This document shows, one piece after another, positions 22,434 to 36,457 of a DNA stretch of 64,000 nucleotides (position 1 is the first letter of the stretch; every line of letters starts with the position of its first letter). Both the position numbers and the translations under genes were made by a program. This stretch comes from Apostichopus japonicus (lineage: Eukaryota; Echinodermata; Holothuroidea; Aspidochirotida; Stichopodidae). Below the pieces are notes generated by a model. It made no database searches. It was given only the letters and a program-made list of their open reading frames with translations, and was not told the DNA's origin. Location: contig NC_092572.1 of NCBI RefSeq assembly GCF_037975245.1, forward strand, positions 4,131,501-4,195,500. Reading direction: 5' to 3'.

Positions 22434-22682
22434 GGAGTGTTAGCTCAGTGGTTAACGCCGGTGTCTTTCAATCATAATGTCCCGAGTTCGAGTCACTCCA
22501 AGATTAGTGTATGTCGTCCAGTTACAGAGTTGTTGACAATTGACAATTCATAATCATGGGCGTTAAATATGAATCTAAGAGACTGACTTCGGTCAGCTTG
22601 CGGTTTTGAAAGCCAATGATGGCTTCTTCACGAGTTCCTGACTGGAGGAGGATCTAAAATACATACAAATACATACATACAG
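22434..22682 (+). mobile_element. tRNA-derived SINE
   Basis: The head 22434-22500 is tRNA-like: ggagtg..cactcc acceptor arms, an A-box-like tagctcagtgg and a B-box-like gagttcgagtc. The anticodon and T stems do not pair properly, so it is not a functional tRNA gene. A body of about 160 bp follows, then an A-rich tail of atacatac repeats. Short direct repeats catacag at both edges may be the target duplication. Family not identified. Confidence 0.7.
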
Positions 22683-22719
22683 AGTGCGTATGCAGTAATG
22701 ATTCACCCTGTCAGTTATA

Positions 22720-23110
22720 CCCTCAACGCGTGAAATTAATACGGAAAGTATAAATAAAATAATGGTCGTATGTCACAGAAAAGCACAAAATATGTTTCTT
22801 TTTGCTTGGTTTTTTGTTTAATTTAATTTTTATATGGTGATGTTTAGATGGAATAAAATGCATCAATGTAAGAGTTCGTATATACGCAGCAATGAACTGT
22901 AGACGATTAAATAAAGTAACACACGATGTGTGTATTTTATAAGGAAAATGTTTCGATTGTATAATGTCATAGTAAAACACCAAATATGTTTGGTTTATTA
23001 AAATGTTGTTGTTATTATTTTTTAATTTTGAGATTGAATAAAATGCTTCATGTATGTATTGATCGGATGCAGCATTGCAATAGTTTCTTGAAGTAACGCA
23101 CAACGCGTGA
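22720..23110 (+). repeat. Diverged tandem duplication, unit about 185 bp
   Basis: Two imperfect copies share ordered motifs: caacgcgtgaa(a/t)ttaat at 22724 and again near 23101, caaaatatgttt / caaatatgttt, and gaataaaatgc at two sites. Copies are strongly diverged. Confidence 0.5.
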
Positions 23111-23400
23111 ATTTAATAGAGGTGAACTAGAGGTTAGCCAATTTCACAGACAAAAAAACAACAACATCAAATCTGTTTTCTTTATACGTCAGAGCGGAAT
23201 ATTCACCGCGCATGATGGCAAAGGGTTCTGGTTCTGTGTTCTATGTATATAAAACTCACGAAGTTTCTTCTGACTGTGTTATAACGACTAGGTGGTCAGG
23301 TTATGTACTTACAACTTGTCTGTGAATTAACGAACGGAGACATGTGACATCGAAAGCCACTTGTACATTATCTCATAATGACGTAGTCCAATATCATGAA

Positions 23401-23413
23401 AGGTCAAAGGTCA
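23401..23413 (+). promoter_or_regulatory. Perfect DR1 nuclear-receptor half-site pair
   Basis: AGGTCA-A-AGGTCA, a direct repeat of the nuclear-receptor half site with one-base spacing, the consensus for HNF4, RXR and COUP-TF-type dimers. Established as a motif; occupancy here is inference. Confidence 0.4.
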
Positions 23414-24035
23414 CCAATAACATCGCAAATCGCTGAAATTTAAATGGACATTTATCCTCGCGGGAAATTGAAATCTTGTAAAATCAAATCAACGATGTTG
23501 TGTTGCCCATGAACCTGAATGAAATACAAACATTGTACGCCTTAATTGTCAAAATGATTTTTTTTTTAGCTGCTGGCGTCAAGAGAGAAGGGATAGAGAG
23601 AGAAACATTTCTGGTAAATCGTTAAATTTTCTTTGGTTGTTTTGACAGCCCAAAAAACATGATCATAGAAAAAATAAAAATATTCTTAATTTCTTCACTT
23701 TTGGTGAATGTTGGTGACACCGAGCTCGACGAACTTAAGGGCAAACTGATATTTTTGCTCTCTAGTGTACTTTGATTTTCTCTATACGAGACATTTATGT
23801 AAGATTTTATAAGAATTGTCATAAAAAAATATCGGAAAGAATAAGAGGAAGGCGTTGAGGGGAAGAGGGGGGGGGGGGGGTAGAGGTGGAAGAGGAGGGT
23901 ATGAAGGACAGGGTGGAGGGGAGGTGCTACTTATTATCTCACATGACTTTTAATCAGTTGATATAATTTTACATTATTCATGAGTCATCAAGGACGTTAA
24001 ATTTCAATACATATTGATGGTCAACTGTATAGATT

Positions 24036-24049
24036 TATGAATATTCATA
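24036..24049. promoter_or_regulatory. Perfect palindrome around TGAATATTCA
   Basis: tatgaatattcata is self-complementary over 14 bases. The same core occurs at 38463-38478 and 60599-60610. It resembles dimeric POU or homeodomain sites; binding is not shown. Confidence 0.3.
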
Positions 24050-27000
24050 TAATTATTCGTCATAGATCTAGAGACAACCAATTGGTGAATTTAAAGTACA
24101 ATTATCAAATTGATCAAAATGAGTTTTGGAATAAATCGATATTATCGAAGCATCTTGAAATGATCTCAGAAAAAGAGAAAAGGTGAACCGATTTGTGTTT
24201 TTAACGTAGTTACGCTTTATATTAAGTACGGTACCGCATATTGTGTATGGGCCTCATTCAAACAACAAAAACATATTCAAAGGGACTCCTCTATTAGTTA
24301 CTGCAAGACATATGAAAATAATAAATCTAAAAGTTTGAAAGAGAAAAAGAAAGACGAACATCTTACAGAAAGTTTATTTTTTAGAAAGTCAATTTTCGGA
24401 TCTTTGAGACGATATTTTATAAGACACGTATAATAGCATACCTATATATGACAAACGGTTAGCGTTGCATTAATGTTCTAGGAGTATGACGTAACCTAAA
24501 ATTGGTATCAAATTTATTAAACAAAAATGCTTCAAAATGAAGTACAACCTTTACCTAAATCACAGAGTATTGTACACCAAAAAGAATATTATCCCTATCT
24601 TGAAGCTTTTTTTATTGAATCTAGACGGCATCTCATATTTATCTTCGTTTCTGAAAAATATGTTTCTGTGCGACCCTGTCTAACAGTGTTGGTGATTGAC
24701 ACCAGCCTTTTTGTCCTACAGTGAGAAGCGCCCTCTAATTTTCAAGTCACAAATCTTCAGAAGATGTTACCATTGCCTGCCGTATACTAAATTACATCAA
24801 TGCATAAATGTTTATAAATGTTGATAATATTCTCGTTAAGTTGGTTGGTTTATTTTAATATCTTTACTAATATATTCTTATATATTCTTTACTAATAACT
24901 AATAACACCATGTACGTCATTATTTACTTGGATTCGTCTAGATTTATTTCAAATAAAGAAATAAAATGTGAGAAACATTGAATGTCACACTTTATTATAC
25001 GCTATTTATTTTCAGGTGAAGAAAGTGGGCACCAATAATTTAAGGAGAGGCACAATTCTCGTGTTCTGTAACTGGTGATTTTGTTTAATTGTACACATGA
25101 GGTTGGCTCAAGGGACTGGGGAACCGGGATAGGGGGGGGGGTAAAAATTAATGATGTCACGTTCTGAAGCTGTATGATATGCACAGTTGCAGCCGAAAAG
25201 ACTATATCTATGGCTTTCGCGAAAATATCTGTCTAACAAAGCTTAAAACACAGTTGCTACCGACATGTTTGTACATGTGTCTTTGTATTCATGTTCATGT
25301 GTATGCGTGTGTTTGGGTCTATGTTGATATGCATATAAACTTAATATGACACGTTCCAATACTACAATACAAACAAATATCAATCAATATTTAATGTCAA
25401 TATTTCTTTTATGCAATTCAAAATTAAGAAGTGTTCATTAGCACACGGATGAGACGTTCTTGTTGTTTGATCTATTCAGTGAGTGTAAAATTCCCGATTG
25501 TATGTTAGGTCATTTTTAGAATAATTCCTTAGTAAATATGAGAAACTATCTTGGCTGGAATGACCACTCCTATCCCTGTTGCTAACAACAAATCGCTGAC
25601 CAAAGGCACGTGTTCTTTATTTCTCGTTACCATGGTAATTCAGCCCCAGTGTTGACGAGTCAAAGATGACGCGGTTATGATTTACAGAAAGAAATAAAGG
25701 TGTATTGTTGTTCATAAAACTGGGTAAATAGACCAAAAGATTATCACAGATACTGAAATTAGCTCGCATTATGGAGGAATCTAACTAAGCGCTCATGTGA
25801 CCAAATACAGAATTAGCCTACTCGAAGTTCAAATTTAAAATATAAATTAAAATCTTTCATTCCACAGATACGATCTCGTCATATTTTATTATAGGACACC
25901 TGATCAGGAAACTCAGCATTTTGAAGATAATTAACACAGCATGTAAATATTTCATTACGATTATTAAACAATCTACATAAGATATTTGACTTGCCTGTCC
26001 CAAATTCCAAGTTTAGCTTCCCTTCGTTATCCTCCCTGCGAGAGACTCCATTTGATTTTCTTGATCACGGGGTGGTCAGTGACATAAGCACCCGTCTATC
26101 TTACGGGTCCCTCCGAGCGGCGCCGTAAGAGAGCTGGTTGTCTGTTTGTGTTGTAGAACCAGGGAACGTGGTGGGCACACGACAGCGGTATAGCTAAAAT
26201 AGTGGAAATTAATCCACAGCGTAGCTAAACTTGATTAATTTATTTACGATTGATAATAATTGATGTTGAACGTAACTTTCGTTTTAGAGTGTTAAGTAGT
26301 CGACTGTATTGTAAAATAAGACCATATGTCTAGCTAGGTGGTTAGGCTTGGCGACAATACTGCTGTGTTGCATAGAACCAGTACAATGAGACGAATGGCA
26401 TGTATACGGCAGTGATACAATGGTAATAATAATATTAATCGTTAGCCTACATATGCACATCATACAATAGTCCCTATGTAACGTACAGTCAGTAACAACC
26501 AAGGGCCCTCGCAAAAGGAACAAAGACGGCTGGAATTTAATAATACACACGCAGGAAGCTAAACCAAAACAACGTGTTAGGATGTGGTTGGCATAGTATT
26601 GCGTACCATAGCCGCTTTAGAGGCAGGTCAATGCGCATGCTTCCGGGAAGATGCGTGTAGTTGTTACACTCTCTCAAAATTGGAGGGCCAAAAAATCAGA
26701 AAGGAAGTTAAATTAACATCAATGTAACACAGAGTCAAGAATAAAAATGTACAAACTATGTATGATATATGTTGTATATATGTTTGGCCGAAAGTGAACT
26801 TCAAACCATGTCCACTAATAGTTGAAATTTAAACATAACTGTGTCTTCCTACGTGGATGAAATAAACCTCACAACGTAATATAGACAAATTATTCACAAA
26901 ATGTATCTTAGAAAATATACAAGTATAAATAGTATATAAGCTAAATGAGGTGTCGCCTATAGTTTTACTGTTATGCTGCTCCATGAAGCCCGAATGAAAG

Positions 27001-28709
27001 TAATTTGCTCTGAACAGATGTATAGTATTGTAATTGAACCTACCGTACAATAATACATATACGGCATGTAATGTTAAACATACACACGCCCGCATAACAT
27101 GATTGTTTCCTTTTATAGGCCTATAGCGAAAGCCTATATTGAGACATAGCGAACAGTCTACATTAGGCTGCATATGTAGAATTCAAACGTGCAGTAAAGT
27201 GTTAGAAAATTGGATGATATATAAAAACTACAACAAGTCAAGAGATGTATGAATGACGATTTAAGTTTTTGATTTCCTTAAGCAAGGAAGGCCATATTGT
27301 AGACCTAACTCATAGAGTGCAGTGATACTTTAATCAACATCATAGGAAAGGGGTTTACAAGTTTCGTAACCACATTATTCAAAACCATTAGATTAATGTG
27401 CGGTATATATAATTGAATCTAACAGGATTACAATCTATTTTAACCGATTATAAAAACCAATATTTACCAAACTTTCATTATACGCACATTATTTTTTATT
27501 CCATTTTTTTTACATCCGCATATGTATTCTCAACCTACTAAATTCCCCTGTTTGAAGAATTTCCATTGACATACTCAGCTGGCCATAATTGGAAGACATT
27601 GATCACGTGTTATGAGTGCGTAAAGTCTTGGCGCAATTGAAATGATATGAAAAGATTTATTGAATGGATGGCCATTATATGAATATCTTTCGATAATGTG
27701 ACAATATTGATGACCGTTCACCTTATCACTTGCCTTATGGGCCCACCCCCACCCCCAACCTACACCCGCTCTTATTCTAAGGTAAGGGGGACAACTCTAC
27801 AAAGAGCGCAGACTACCAGGCCTGATTGTCTTTTCCAATTTCATTGATCCTACCATGATGTAATTGTTTGACACTAGACCTATACATATGTACACGTGTG
27901 ACGATGTACTGTTAGGCTACACTCTTCCCTGTTACCCTACTATGGAAATTGAAAGAATTCAAGAAGAAAAGACCACCCATACAGTTGGAAGATTGGCAAA
28001 CATCAGCCGTTTACAAATCAATGCCCCATCATGTCATTAAGATAGGCTTCTCTAAAGCATATTGCTCTCGCCAATATTCAAATGAAAACAAATAGAGTGA
28101 TAACGATTAACGACCAAGTAATTTATATTGATATGGCTTCCCGCCGAAAACTACGACCATAATGGCTGACCTCTTGCACCTTATTTCGCGCGCAGCATGA
28201 CCCGAATAAAACAAAGTGCGCCCCTTACATGGGTTCGACTGTAATGATTTCTCGACTTATATTGACCACAACACCTAGGCAATTTTTTGCAACCGCGGGG
28301 CACTGTACGCGCTAAACACAGCGTGAATTTTTAAAAGGAATGGAATGGTTCTCACTGGGTTCATTTTGGAGCATTCTTTTCAAAGAAGAATTTTCTTCTT
28401 CTTTTTTACTTTAAGAAGTTCGAAAAGAGCTCGCTTTGTTGGTATATTCAAGAATAATGTCAAGGGTATATTAAAACATTTAAAATATGAATAAGGCATT
28501 TTTTGTTCCCGTTGACTTGTAATGCAATTACAGCTGTACAGTATGGTAGCCTATAGCATCTTATATAATAGAACGCAAATTTTGGCATAATTTATTCTAC
28601 CTCATCTTACTTAGGGGGAATTAAAACAATATAGGCCTTTATTCCTATTTACTTTGTTGAATAGCACAAACCATGAGACATTTAACTTTCATGATGTCTC
28701 GACTGATCG

Positions 28710-29077
28710 CATTGGCGTAGGAAGGTACTTTTGAGTGGGGGGGGGGGGGGACTGAAAACTGTTGGCCGGCCTGGGGGAGGGGTTTAAGGGGAGGGGGTGT
28801 CCCTCTCCCCTTTGGAAATGTTTTGCATTTCCAGGTGGCCTCAGATGCAATTTGGTGCAATATAGCACACTTCAACACCCACTCCATTTTGTAAATAATT
28901 TTGCATTTTCACCTGGCCTTAGATGCAATTTGGTGCTCCAAATGAGATTTTTTTCTCATTTGGAAATGAAAAAGGGGTTTTCTGACTTGCGAAGCGGGGG
29001 GGGGGGGGGCAAATGATACTTCCGCCCCCATATTTTTCACTGGGGGGGGGGGCTTCTCCCCGGTTCCTACGCCCTTG
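28710..29077. mobile_element. hAT-like non-autonomous transposon (368 bp)
   Basis: Left end cattggcgtaggaag and reverse-complemented right end caagggcgtaggaac form the terminal inverted repeats. The target duplication actgatcg is perfect at 28702-28709 and 29078-29085. G runs occur inside the left end, near 28997 and near 29042. The interior contains a duplicated segment (cctggcctcagatgcaattt-type, at about 28832 and 28913). Confidence 0.9.
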
Positions 29078-32000
29078 ACTGATCGTATATCCTAGCTTTC
29101 TGCGTACTATATAAATGCCTCATTGAATGCTGCAGTTTTGGCCTTTTAGTGTGTTAGTCAATTTGCGATAATACTTGTATAGTTTCCCTGAAAATGAGGG
29201 TGCTTGTACTTAATTGATGAACTGTTCAGGTAACATATAATTAGGGGTTAATATCCCATTGCACTTTTTACTCTGTCTGAAATGTTAATATACACTTCCT
29301 AATGTTGCACGAACAGGCGTCGAGAGTACACATGACTTTAATAAGCGTTAAGTTTTACTTTGTTTTAGTCTGGGAAATACCATGTATTAGTTATGGTTAA
29401 CATTAATGTTACATGACATGTGTGGTTGATGTTCCTGTCCTTTCATGCACTTCTGGGAGATATGATGCATTTAAGTTGTACTCTCAGTTCGCCGATCCAA
29501 GACAATCTTCTCTCAATTGGTGATAAAAATCACAAAATATATTCATATTCATATATTTAACAGCTGTGAACATTGTTTCAAAGATCGCATGGCCAGACGT
29601 AATATCCATATATGTAAATTTGAACACCCCCCGCGCCAAAAACAACAACAACATGACATCCAGAGTAAGAGGAAAAGGGTTTCGCACATCATGTCCGCAC
29701 AATACACTTCAATGGAAGAAGGAATCCCATTCCTCATTCTGTATCGTGTTAATAACGTTACTGATTTAGAATGGATCAACTCCCTGACGTGGACTGGGCA
29801 TATGGCAATGACGCATGCAAACAAGCAGTAGGGTCAATCATAGCTACCCCCCCCCCCCCCTCTGCCGTTCGTAACCAATGAAAGTTTGTACACAGTCATC
29901 CGTAACGAGACTTCTATTGGGGTCGAGAGCCAAGTTGGACCCCCGGACAATTACGTCATCGGGGGCCCCAAAGGGGGTAGTTATATCACCGGGGCAGTTG
30001 TGCCCCCTTGTTCAAGTTGCATTTTTCATGATTTTAAGTTTGGGAATGTTCCCTTAAAGCGTCGGAGGCTCATTAATTAAATTGGATGAACCATCTATAC
30101 GATAATCTGCACTTGACTGAATATTATAGATAGGCATCCTGATAAGCAAAACAAATTGAATAGGAAAACATATGCTATCTATAGCCTCACATAACACGAT
30201 CATAATTTACTACACGTTTAATTATGTTATTCCTGTGTTTCTCCTTTCTTCATTTGAAGTAAACATGATATTTTTGGCGTGTCGTGGAGTGACTACATTA
30301 ATTTATGAAATAATTAGTATACCTTCAAATTTATTTCTCTTCTATCAACAATGCCGACGTCATTTTCAATTTCAACCTTGCAGCTGGAAACATTCTAAAT
30401 TAATTAAACTGATATTTTAAAGGTGAGCAACTTGAAATATCGGAAAAGAAGAATATGGTACCTTGTTAAGGTCAAAAGTTCTCTGTTTACATATAACATT
30501 TTACATAGGCCCATACTATAACATGTTAACACAAAATTTCCCTTTAAAAGGAAACCTTGTCTATACAAAGCCTATGTCATCATCAATTAAACCTATAGCA
30601 ACTGGAAACATTCTAAATTAATTAAAACATTATAAAGGTGAACAACTTGAAAATCAGAAAAAAAAAGAATGGCTCAATTCTTAAGGTCACTAGCCGTCTG
30701 TTTATATATGACATTTACATGATAGGTTACAAACTGTGTAACGCTAAATTTCCGTCTGATAGGAATCCACGCCTGGTTCATATTGATATTTAAAAGCTTT
30801 AATCGTGTGAATCATCGGGATTTTTGGACCATCGCAAAGCTAAAAGTAGGTCAGAATTAGAAGTACCTTGCTGTGTGACAAAACTCTTTCTTCCCTTTGC
30901 ACTCTTGTAACATTTTAATTATAGCGTAACTTGGCAACGAAGATATAACCAAACCTTTGAGAAATTAAAATAAGAGAGCAGATTAAAAGCAAGATCATTG
31001 CTCTTTAACAAGACCAACGTAAGGCGGCAGAACTCAAATTCACATCATGTTTCATCTGCATATCTTATCATCTTCATTACTAAAGCATATTCAGTGATAT
31101 GTTTTTTTAAACAGTTGCTAAGCAACCTCTCTAAAATACCGATAAAAGATTTACCGATGTTCGAGATCCATATGTGTTCTTAGTATTTCAGGAAGGTTAG
31201 CAGACGACATCAATTTCTGCAGGTATAGGCCTACATTATAACATCCCGCCAAAAAAAGAGAAAGAAATCATGCAGAGTCGATCGTTCAAGAGGTGTCACA
31301 CGTTTGTTATTTGTTCATTAATGGTTTAAGTCCTCTGGGATATTGCAAGACTATGTGTCGTAGCGGGAGACCCTCGTTACTGGAAAAACTACTTACCACT
31401 TAAAACCTCCTTTTTATTTTTACAGCAATTAGGTTGACAAGCGTGTACACGGGTTAATATTACATTAGGGTATAACTATAACACCTATCATTATATAGGT
31501 ACTTGCTGGGAATTTTAAGTATGTCTCCAAGTCACTACTTAAGTTTCTCATCATCTTTATCGTTAGAAACTTTAACCTAAAACGACAGGTAGAAAGGTAA
31601 GATGTCGTCGACTAGTTTATCCATCTGCTACTGGTGTCCTATCCCGTGGGATTACACACAGCGATACGATACTATACATACGAGTCAGTGACAAACAAGA
31701 AAAATAATATTCTCGCGTAACTGATTAATATTTTCTTTGTATCGAAAACCAGGGAGGAGAGGATAGCGAGAGGGGTCAGTTGTGTAAGAAAATAAACGAG
31801 AGATTGGTGAAGAGAAAAGTATTTACAGTCAATTGCCAGCTAAATTGGACAGCTGATATAATATGACGGTCGTAGATAGATGGGCTGAAATAATTGCACC
31901 GTGGGTCCATTTTCACAGTTCAAGCTGCAGAAATTTGGCGTTCAATAGCTTTTGTCAGTGATAACGGAATCCATCTCCTGTCATAAATTTGGCAGGGTTT

Positions 32001-35000
32001 AATTTACATCCTGAACCTATACGTAAAACGCTTCAATCTTATATTTGATAAGAACGTTTGTTCTTTAATAATTACGCCTATATGAGATGGTAAGACCTTT
32101 ACCATAGCCTATCGTTCTAAATGCAACCTTTCGTGTTTACTATTTAACAAATAGACAAATAGATAACAAATAGATGAAAATATATTTTTAATGTTTACAA
32201 CGTTTACACATACACACATTAATTAGCCTAACATGCAAAAGAAAATGTTCTTTTGTAATTAAGAATGATGAATGTTGAGAAACAAGCTATACCGTAACAA
32301 ATGAATATGTCCTATAATGTTACTCGGATGATAGATCAACATGTATAGTCTTGCATTTCAGTCGTTTCGTTGTGTGTGTTTGTGAAAGGAATCTGTTTTG
32401 TATGCAGTTCCTTCTACCTAGCGACTGGTTCACGTTCCTATAGGGCGCACGTGCTACTTTCAGCTTAATATATCTTCCGATTCTGCAATATATTCATAAA
32501 CACGATAATATCATCGCTAATGCCACGTTTAGTTTGAAAAATTATGAAAAGTAAAAATGAAAAAATGAAAAATCTAAATCACTGACATTAGTTGACCTAA
32601 CGACTTTTGACATATTCCACACCGTTATAGTATAGTAGTTAATGGTGACTTTATACTTAAGTATGTTATTATTCAATTGAAGTTCATTGAAGACTATATA
32701 GCGTGCTGGTATGTTTTAACTATAGCCTTATAACCACAACCCAACAGATGAAAAAAGACATCATTTAGGCACAGCAAGCCTTCAAACACAAACTGAAAAA
32801 CAGATTAGCTTGTAAAGTGTAAATTTAATTGAAATTGGAAAACTAATTTTCACTTTATTATGTGATATGACGTGACAAAATGCAAAATATTGTTTGACGA
32901 AGTCGTAACTATCCGCAAATTCTTTATTCTAATTGTATAGCGAGCGAATGACGCTTTTGACGAAGCGTGCAATTTGTTAATCTACAGTGATATCTGTATA
33001 TGGCGAACTTACATTCGCATCGCGATGGTATCGCGGTGATATCGCGTATCTTGATTGAGACTGACTTCAAGTTTATGTCTTACAAAGAGCTCCCCCTAAT
33101 TGACCTTGGGTCCCTGGTGCATCACCCATACCCCCCCCCCCCTAGCCAGGCCTGCTACTAATGGAAAGATGAGTTGGTTTTAATATTATATCATCTGTAA
33201 CGTTTACCAAAATATTGAATCCCCCACCCCCGCCTGTTCCCCAGGAATGATGCAATTAACCAAATTCAGAGACTTTTAACGCTAAACGACAACGCTTTAT
33301 CGATACGTTAAATTTATGTTGTTCGAAATTTTCAGTATTTGATGAAACAAGCTGAAGGAGCAATCAAACGGTTATAATTGCACTAAAACAGGACAGAAAC
33401 ACTCGAGTCCGTCGGACTTGGACTTCGACGGACTGGATTTCCTTTTATGGTCCGCAGACTCGGACCTGTCTTGGTCTCGGGGTGTCCTTCACTGACTGCA
33501 TGAAGCTGAGTCCATCAATATTTCATATTTTCTTCATGAATGCACATTCGATTTATTTCAAAGATTATCAATGTACTATTTTTTTTCTTTCCAAATTTGC
33601 TGTAAAGTCACTATCAGTTTGATTATGTATTATATATAACTAATAAACACTCACATAGCACACCAAACCTGTCGTTGATGAGTAATAATGGATTTTCATT
33701 TTATTAAAAAATCAGTTATTAGTAATTAATAATAAAATGTTAATATTAATTAATACTATTTGTGTATGTTACCAAGAACTTGAAGAAAAAAAATCTACTC
33801 TTTAATCCTTTACAATTGCCACCATGTTTCGGATAGCAACGTTACTAATTTGCGTTTCAATGTAGGAGGTTATATGAAGAAGTAACCCATTGGCCACTAT
33901 AAATCTGGCTGCTGGCTCAAAATTTAGATTACCTCGTAAAGGAGGGGAAATGTTTGCCTTGTCTCTGGCATCCAGAACAGAACTGGACACACCGAACATG
34001 TCATAGCGCATAATTGTTTAGTGGGAGGGGAGGGGAGTGGGTGTGTGATGGGAGGGGAAGGGCAGGAGATTATATCGAGACTTGTCTCGCCTTCAATCTG
34101 CTTTGAATTCGTTGTCGAGCTCGAATCTTCTGGACTTCATTCTGTGTTTGATAATCTTTTCCAATTTGTCGATAACTCAGTTGGCAGAATTTGTAATCCT
34201 GAGAGCCACTGATTCGAAACCCCGTTTTATCCAAACGTTTATTTGCTCTTTTCAAAACTGAAAAGTCTTGTAACCCTACAACGGCACATCGCCCCAAAGC
34301 CCAAAGCATAACCACGGTTTCATTAGGTCAAAGGTTTGAAGAGAAAGGTCTCACCGGTCACGTCTAAAATACTGTCAGCCTCTCCCATCGCTTCCGTTTC
34401 TGTGATTTAACCGTCAATAACCTTGATATAATCTCATAAATATATTTATATATATTAATATAAGTAAATATATATATGGTTCCCCTCCAAGCCCAACTTT
34501 CTTCTCATTTTGCCATTTTCAACCCTTAATTCCTTCGAGGAAACAAAGTTGTTACTAGTGACGCCAGTAAGTGACTCTATGGCACGCCGTTATGGCTACT
34601 TAAATGATATATTAAATACATACACGTCTCAAACAACACTAATTCAACGTGACCGTATCTGTTACACAACTGGCCTTTGGTAATATTTTTGGAAATTGAC
34701 AAATACTTATACGTCAGAGTCAATATTAATCGAATTGATACCCTCAAAAAATATTAATAAAAAATAAATAAAATAAAATAAATAAACATCTTGAAAGTTT
34801 AAATGGATGACATTTTACCCGGACAAGGAATACTTTCCTTCAAAGAGATCTCATGATTGTAATTTTCGTTAAGAATAATATTTGGCGTCATAAGTATGGA
34901 CCGATTTAAAGTTTGACACGTGTGCAGTTGTATGTGTGTATGTATATGTGTGTATGTTTGTCTGTCATCTTTGAATTATGTCGTAAACTGTGTTTACCCC

Positions 35001-35555
35001 TGAGGTAAAATATATAACTATTTCTTTCTTTCTTTTAGTTTAAATGTTATGCTTATTATGTTTTTATCTATAAAAGGGTTATTCAGTATTTCTATTTCTA
35101 ACTGAATATTACTTGTAGTAATTTTGGTTTATAACTTTGACACTTCTTAATTTTGCTATTATTAAACAAACAACAAATGAAAGGTGACGTGTTTGTTTGG
35201 TTTCTATAGTAACACACATATTTCCCTACGCCACACGTTTCTCAACCGTCAACAGGAGAGACAATGTTTGTCTTGGAGAGAAGAATTTTGTTGACATGTT
35301 CACGTGATACAGGGAATGAAACTCAAATTGAGGAATTTTTCATAGAAATTTCCTGACCGACGTTAATTGCATGTAATTTCATAAATAAAGTGCATGTCGT
35401 ATGTTGCGTGTACATCAATATATTTATTTTGTAAACTATACGGTATTCCATAGGATACAGTTGTAAGGTTTCAATACTAAGAAAATATATTTCTAACAAG
35501 ATAGACTTTTTATTTTATACGAACCATACACTTTCCCATTTTCCTCCATGAGTGG
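29078..35555. other. Intergenic, no gene seen
   Basis: Contains an imperfect duplication at 30380-30775 and GC-rich or C-run patches at about 29845, 29940-30010 and 33125 that may be transposon fragments without recognisable ends. The open frames at 29517-29831 and 34021-34315 have no family resemblance and no splice-site support. Confidence 0.5.
30380..30775 (+). repeat. Imperfect direct duplication, about 200 bp per copy
   Basis: Both copies begin with ctggaaacattctaaattaa (30383 and 30602) and share in order attataaaggtga/attttaaaggtga, acttgaaa, ttaaggtca, gtttacatata/gtttatatatg and an aaatttccc-like segment. Divergence is moderate. Confidence 0.7.
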
Positions 35556-35559
35556 TGAT

Positions 35560-36120
35560 GCCCTGAACAGTACTAAATCCTATATAACATGCACGTCTTT
35601 CACATAGCACTATGCGTGTGCATCCCACATAAATCTACGTCCTTTCTCTGTGGTTCGATATGCCTCTTATAACACTATATGTGCCCATCTCATATTATAG
35701 TCTATTCGCTTTCCTCTGTAGAAGGTTATACACTTTGTAACACTAAACGTGCATATCCCACATAAATCTACGTCCTTTCTCTGTGGTGGGTAGACATGCC
35801 CCTTATAACACTATATGTGCCCATCTCATATTATAAGCTATTCGCTTTCCTCTGTAGAAGGCTACTGTCTTTATAACACTATATGTGTATATCCCATATA
35901 ATCTACTTCCTTTTCTCTGTGGTTAGATATGCCCCTCATATAACTGTATGTGCCCATCTCATATTATAATCTATACGCTTTCCTATGTAGAAGGTTATAC
36001 ACTTTGTAAAACTAAACGTGCACATTCCACATAAATCTACGTCCTTTTTCTCTGTGGTATGTTATTCTGTGCATTTGCCCATCCCATGTCATCTACTTGC
36101 TATTCTCTGTGGTAAGTTAT
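35560..36120 (+). repeat. About 130-bp tandem array made of two related halves
   Basis: The motif ccacataaatctacgtcctt (with variants) recurs near 35626, 35759, 35895 and 36028, and ccatctcatattata recurs between them near 35685, 35820 and 35953. The two half-units share a ctttcctctgt(a/g)g core, so the array alternates two diverged units of about 65 bp. Confidence 0.8.
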
Positions 36121-36449
36121 GTATCGTACTACATACACGGATGCATTGAAACATTGAAACATCGCCAAAATACTATACATCATCGTGTTATTTATGTTGC
36201 CTAATCACACAATAACAACTTTCGCCCAGATTCCTATATGCATAAAAAGGCTGCTAAGTGAATACAACCGTGAAAGTGTTTAATCCTATAAACTAATTAA
36301 TAAACTAACTAATTTGATGAGAAATTTTCCTGCTTTGATTATTGTTTCAAAAAACAATACCGAATAAAATTTGTTGTTCTTGTCTTTTCGTCGGACAAGG
36401 CCAAAGATACCGTAAACACCAGAGCAGCGTTACATGCTTGCAACGAGGC

Positions 36450-36457
36450 TGACGTCA
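36450..36457. promoter_or_regulatory. CRE palindrome TGACGTCA
   Basis: Full consensus CREB/ATF site. Identical 8-mers occur at 39208-39215, 46723-46730 and 55852-55859. No adjacent promoter is evident, so any role would be distal. Confidence 0.3.

Larger units (their letters stand above)
22683..28709. other. Intergenic, no gene seen
   Basis: Apart from the duplication at 22720-23110, the DR1 site at 23401 and a G-rich microsatellite at about 23840-23930, this is AT-rich sequence whose open frames are short, stop-dense and without family resemblance. Confidence 0.5.

Noticed and set aside
22434-22501. A tRNA gene
   Set aside because: Acceptor arms and A/B boxes are recognisable, but anticodon and T stems do not pair, and an attached body plus repeat tail marks it as a SINE.
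35560-36120. A CRISPR-like array
   Set aside because: Units are diverged, contiguous and without unique spacers, in eukaryotic DNA; it is a degenerate tandem repeat.
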